Translations under genes and position numbers: made by a program
Assembly: GCA_012797575.1 (NCBI GenBank)
Contig: JAAZOW010000142.1
Coordinates: 1-23,012, forward strand
Length of the DNA: 23,012 bases
Source: Methanomicrobiales archaeon
Lineage (GTDB): Archaea > Halobacteriota > Methanomicrobia > Methanomicrobiales > Methanoculleaceae
Direction: 5' to 3'
Notes under the pieces: model-generated
What the model saw: the letters and a program-made list of their open reading frames with translations, nothing else
Told to the model about the DNA's origin: nothing
Database searches by the model: none
In this document: piece after piece, positions 21,681-23,012 of the stretch
Position numbering within the stretch: position 1 is the first letter of the stretch
Layout: each line of letters opens with the position of its first letter

Positions 21681-21839
21681 CCTCTGGTAGCATCCGGCAT
21701 GCGCTCCACCCCTCCCTCGACCGGCCAGAACCACCACCCCACACCCCTCCAATACCGGCGAATCATGGTGGTGATCCCGGTTCCGGGCGTTCTCCTGAGA
21801 TTGACCGGGAAAGATCTATCAGGTCCCGGAGATCCAGAC

Positions 21840-21912
21840 ATACCAAGAAATCCTCCATATTTTGGACTATTTTTAAAATTGTCTGTTTTTTCCAGCGATA
21901 TACCAAAATCCT
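21840..21912. repeat. Direct repeat pair in the A+T-rich pdaD upstream region
   Basis: ATACCAAGAAATCCT (21840-21854) and ATACCAAAATCCT (21900-21912) are identical apart from a 2-nt gap and lie 60 nt apart. They sit in an A+T-rich spacer (about 21840-21990) upstream of pdaD, so could be paired regulator sites. The rest of the gap 21636-21993 shows no convincing gene. Confidence 0.4.
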
Positions 21913-21944
21913 ACGAAAAAATATCTCCATTCTCTAATTGTAGT

Positions 21945-21972
21945 TGTTATAACCGAAAATTTTAAAAAAAAC
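21945..21972 (+). promoter_or_regulatory. Probable pdaD promoter
   Basis: TTGTTATAACCG and then CCGAAAATTTTAAAA form an A+T-rich block ending ~22 nt before the ATG at 21994. A TATA element centred near 21962 would put transcription start a few bases before the ATG. No ribosome-binding site is visible, so a very short leader or leaderless message is likely. Confidence 0.45.
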
Positions 21973-21993
21973 AAGCGATAAGAATGATCCTTA

Positions 21994-22536
21994 ATGTTCG
22001 TTCCGACCAAGTGTTTCTTCACAAAGGGTGTGGGTGTCCACAAAGACAAGCTGGCATCGTTTGAACTCGCCCTCCGGCAGGCAGGCATCGAGAAGTACAA
22101 CCTCGTCTACGTATCGAGTATCTTCCCCCCAAACTGTCAGCTGGTCACCAAAGAGGAGGGACTCCAACACCTCTCACCCGGCAGCATCGTCTACGTTGTC
22201 ATGGCCCGGAATGAGACCAACGAGCCGAGCAGGCTCATCTCTGCCGCCATAGGACATGCGATGCCGAAGGAGAGCAACGCCTACGGCTATCTCTCCGAAC
22301 ATCATGCTTTCGGGGAGACGGATGAGGTATCGGGCGAGTACGCCGAAGACCTCGCGGCAACCATGCTCGCCACAACGCTCGGCATCGAGTTCGATCCCGA
22401 CCGGGCATGGCAGGAACGGGAGCAGATCTACAAGGCCAGCGGCCGGATCATCAGCACGACCCATACATGCCAGTCGGCGGAGGGGGTCATGGATGGTCGC
22501 TGGACGACGGTCCTCGCAGCCGCGGTCTTTCTCTGA
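21994..22536 (+). CDS. pdaD: Pyruvoyl-dependent arginine decarboxylase
   Basis: 180-residue PvlArgDC proenzyme, decarboxylating arginine to agmatine as the first step of archaeal polyamine synthesis. The self-cleavage site is clear: YVSSIFPPNC places Ser41-Ser42, with cleavage between them expected to yield a ~41-residue beta chain and an alpha chain whose Ser42 becomes the pyruvoyl group. Other family blocks: FVPTKCFFTKGVGVHKDKLASFE at the start (family N-terminus), GSIVYVVMARNETNEPS, AYGYLSEHHAFGET and AEDLAATMLATTLG. It stands alone with its own promoter; the stop is followed by a 177-bp spacer containing an intergenic repeat and a small G/C stem (22645-22664) before aspS. Confidence 0.95.
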   Translation: MFVPTKCFFTKGVGVHKDKLASFELALRQAGIEKYNLVYVSSIFPPNCQLVTKEEGLQHLSPGSIVYVVMARNETNEPSRLISAAIGHAMPKESNAYGYLSEHHAFGETDEVSGEYAEDLAATMLATTLGIEFDPDRAWQEREQIYKASGRIISTTHTCQSAEGVMDGRWTTVLAAAVFL

Positions 22537-22615
22537 AATACCTCACCATCCACCTTTTCTTCGCAGAAGTGGCCCGGAGTCGACTGAAGGCCACGACCCC
22601 ATTCGATCCCATCCG

Positions 22616-22641
22616 GCACAGCGGGGTAGGATACGGTGCGA
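22616..22641 (+). repeat. Intergenic repeat element (copy 2)
   Basis: Matches 6783-6806 in the same orientation: GCACAGCGGG, a short indel, GGATACG and TGCGA. It lies between pdaD and aspS, i.e. again in a gap just outside a gene. Unlike copy 1, the sequence following does not continue into the TCGCATCG arm. Confidence 0.45.
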
Positions 22642-22713
22642 AAACTCCCCCCACGGGGCCGGAGCGCAAGACAAAATACCTCCCGGGGCCCATAGTGTAC
22701 CCAGGTTTTTCAC

Positions 22714-23012
22714 ATGCGTCAACCAATACAGGCCGTAACCCCAGAGTCCGAATCCGCCGACATCACCGGCTGGGTGCATGAGATCCGCGATCTCGGGGGG
22801 CTCACGTTCCTCCTCGTCCGCGACCGGACCGGCATCATCCAGGTGACCATACCGAAGAAGAAGGTCCCGCCGGAAGTCGCCGAGACCGCCCGGAACATAT
22901 CGCGGGAGTCGGTGATCCGGGTCCGGGGAGGGGTCAAGGCGATCCAGAAAGCGCCCGGAGGACGCGAGATCGTCCCTGAAGAACTCGATATCATCAGCGC
23001 CGCAGAAAGCCC
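22714..23012 (+). CDS. aspS: Aspartyl-tRNA synthetase, N-terminal part (runs off the window)
   Basis: Partial gene; the first 99 codons are present and open to the right edge. The translation starts MRQPIQAVTPESESADITGW and continues VHEIRDLGGLTFLLVRDRTG and IIQVTIPKKKVPPEVAETA, the OB-fold anticodon-binding domain of archaeal aspartyl-tRNA synthetases. In archaea this enzyme is often non-discriminating and also charges tRNA-Asn; that cannot be judged from this fragment. The ATG at 22714 aligns with family starts. An A+T-rich GACAAAATACC at about 22670-22680 is a possible TATA element, giving a short leader. Confidence 0.92.
   Translation, partial: MRQPIQAVTPESESADITGWVHEIRDLGGLTFLLVRDRTGIIQVTIPKKKVPPEVAETARNISRESVIRVRGGVKAIQKAPGGREIVPEELDIISAAES

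Noticed and set aside
21636..21752. N-terminal extension of the IscU-type protein to position 21752
   Set aside because: Residues upstream of the TTG are unlike IscU, and a TATA-like element lies inside the extension.

Overview
The window looks like chromosomal DNA of a G+C-rich methanogenic archaeon, most likely Methanomicrobiales and probably Methanoculleus-like (the genus is inference). Supporting this are coenzyme F420 biosynthesis (CofD), a pyruvoyl-dependent arginine decarboxylase, an archaeal-type aspartyl-tRNA synthetase, the archaeal (anhydromevalonate phosphate) branch of isoprenoid synthesis, and TATA-box promoters with leaderless or short-leader starts. No rRNA, tRNA, CRISPR array, transposase or integrase was recognised.

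Layout. 19-3010: a minus-strand FecCD/FecE-type ABC importer (permease plus ATPase), preceded by a THEP1-like NTPase with its own promoter. 3281-4258: a plus-strand pair, cyclophilin and a compact RNase III-like protein. 4259-4863: a structured intergenic stretch between convergent genes. 4864-9119: minus-strand SAM methyltransferase, TauE-like exporter and alpha-glucan phosphorylase. 9120-11706: a divergent spacer with a perfect 22-bp palindrome, then a two-gene ABC exporter. 11712-13624: a visibly A+T-rich accessory island. It starts with a probable broken ORF and carries two translationally coupled genes: a winged-helix/DUF488 fusion and a cysteine-rich protein resembling dual-OB-fold proteins. 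13625-14047: a repeat mosaic. 14048-15136: a solitary beta-class DNA methyltransferase whose 3' end runs 104 nt antisense into the next gene. 15033-19198: a tight minus-strand operon in the order HD phosphohydrolase, UbiX, UbiD, aconitase-X large subunit. 19245-21249: two tandem CofD-family genes, the first clearly diverged at conserved motifs and the second canonical. 21243-23012: an IscU/NifU scaffold, PdaD and the start of aspS.

How it works together. UbiX should make the prenylated FMN that the UbiD-type decarboxylase needs. Aconitase X plus that UbiD would convert mevalonate 5-phosphate to isopentenyl phosphate by the archaeal mevalonate route. The small aconitase-X subunit is not in the window. 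Canonical CofD joins the phospholactyl (or related) group to Fo in F420 synthesis. The diverged CofD copy sits back-to-back with the prFMN/mevalonate operon across only 46 bp.

The two strongest candidates for something undescribed are the coupled DUF488/dual-OB-like cassette in the A+T-rich island and the diverged CofD paralogue. All function calls come from reading motifs by eye; no database search was run.
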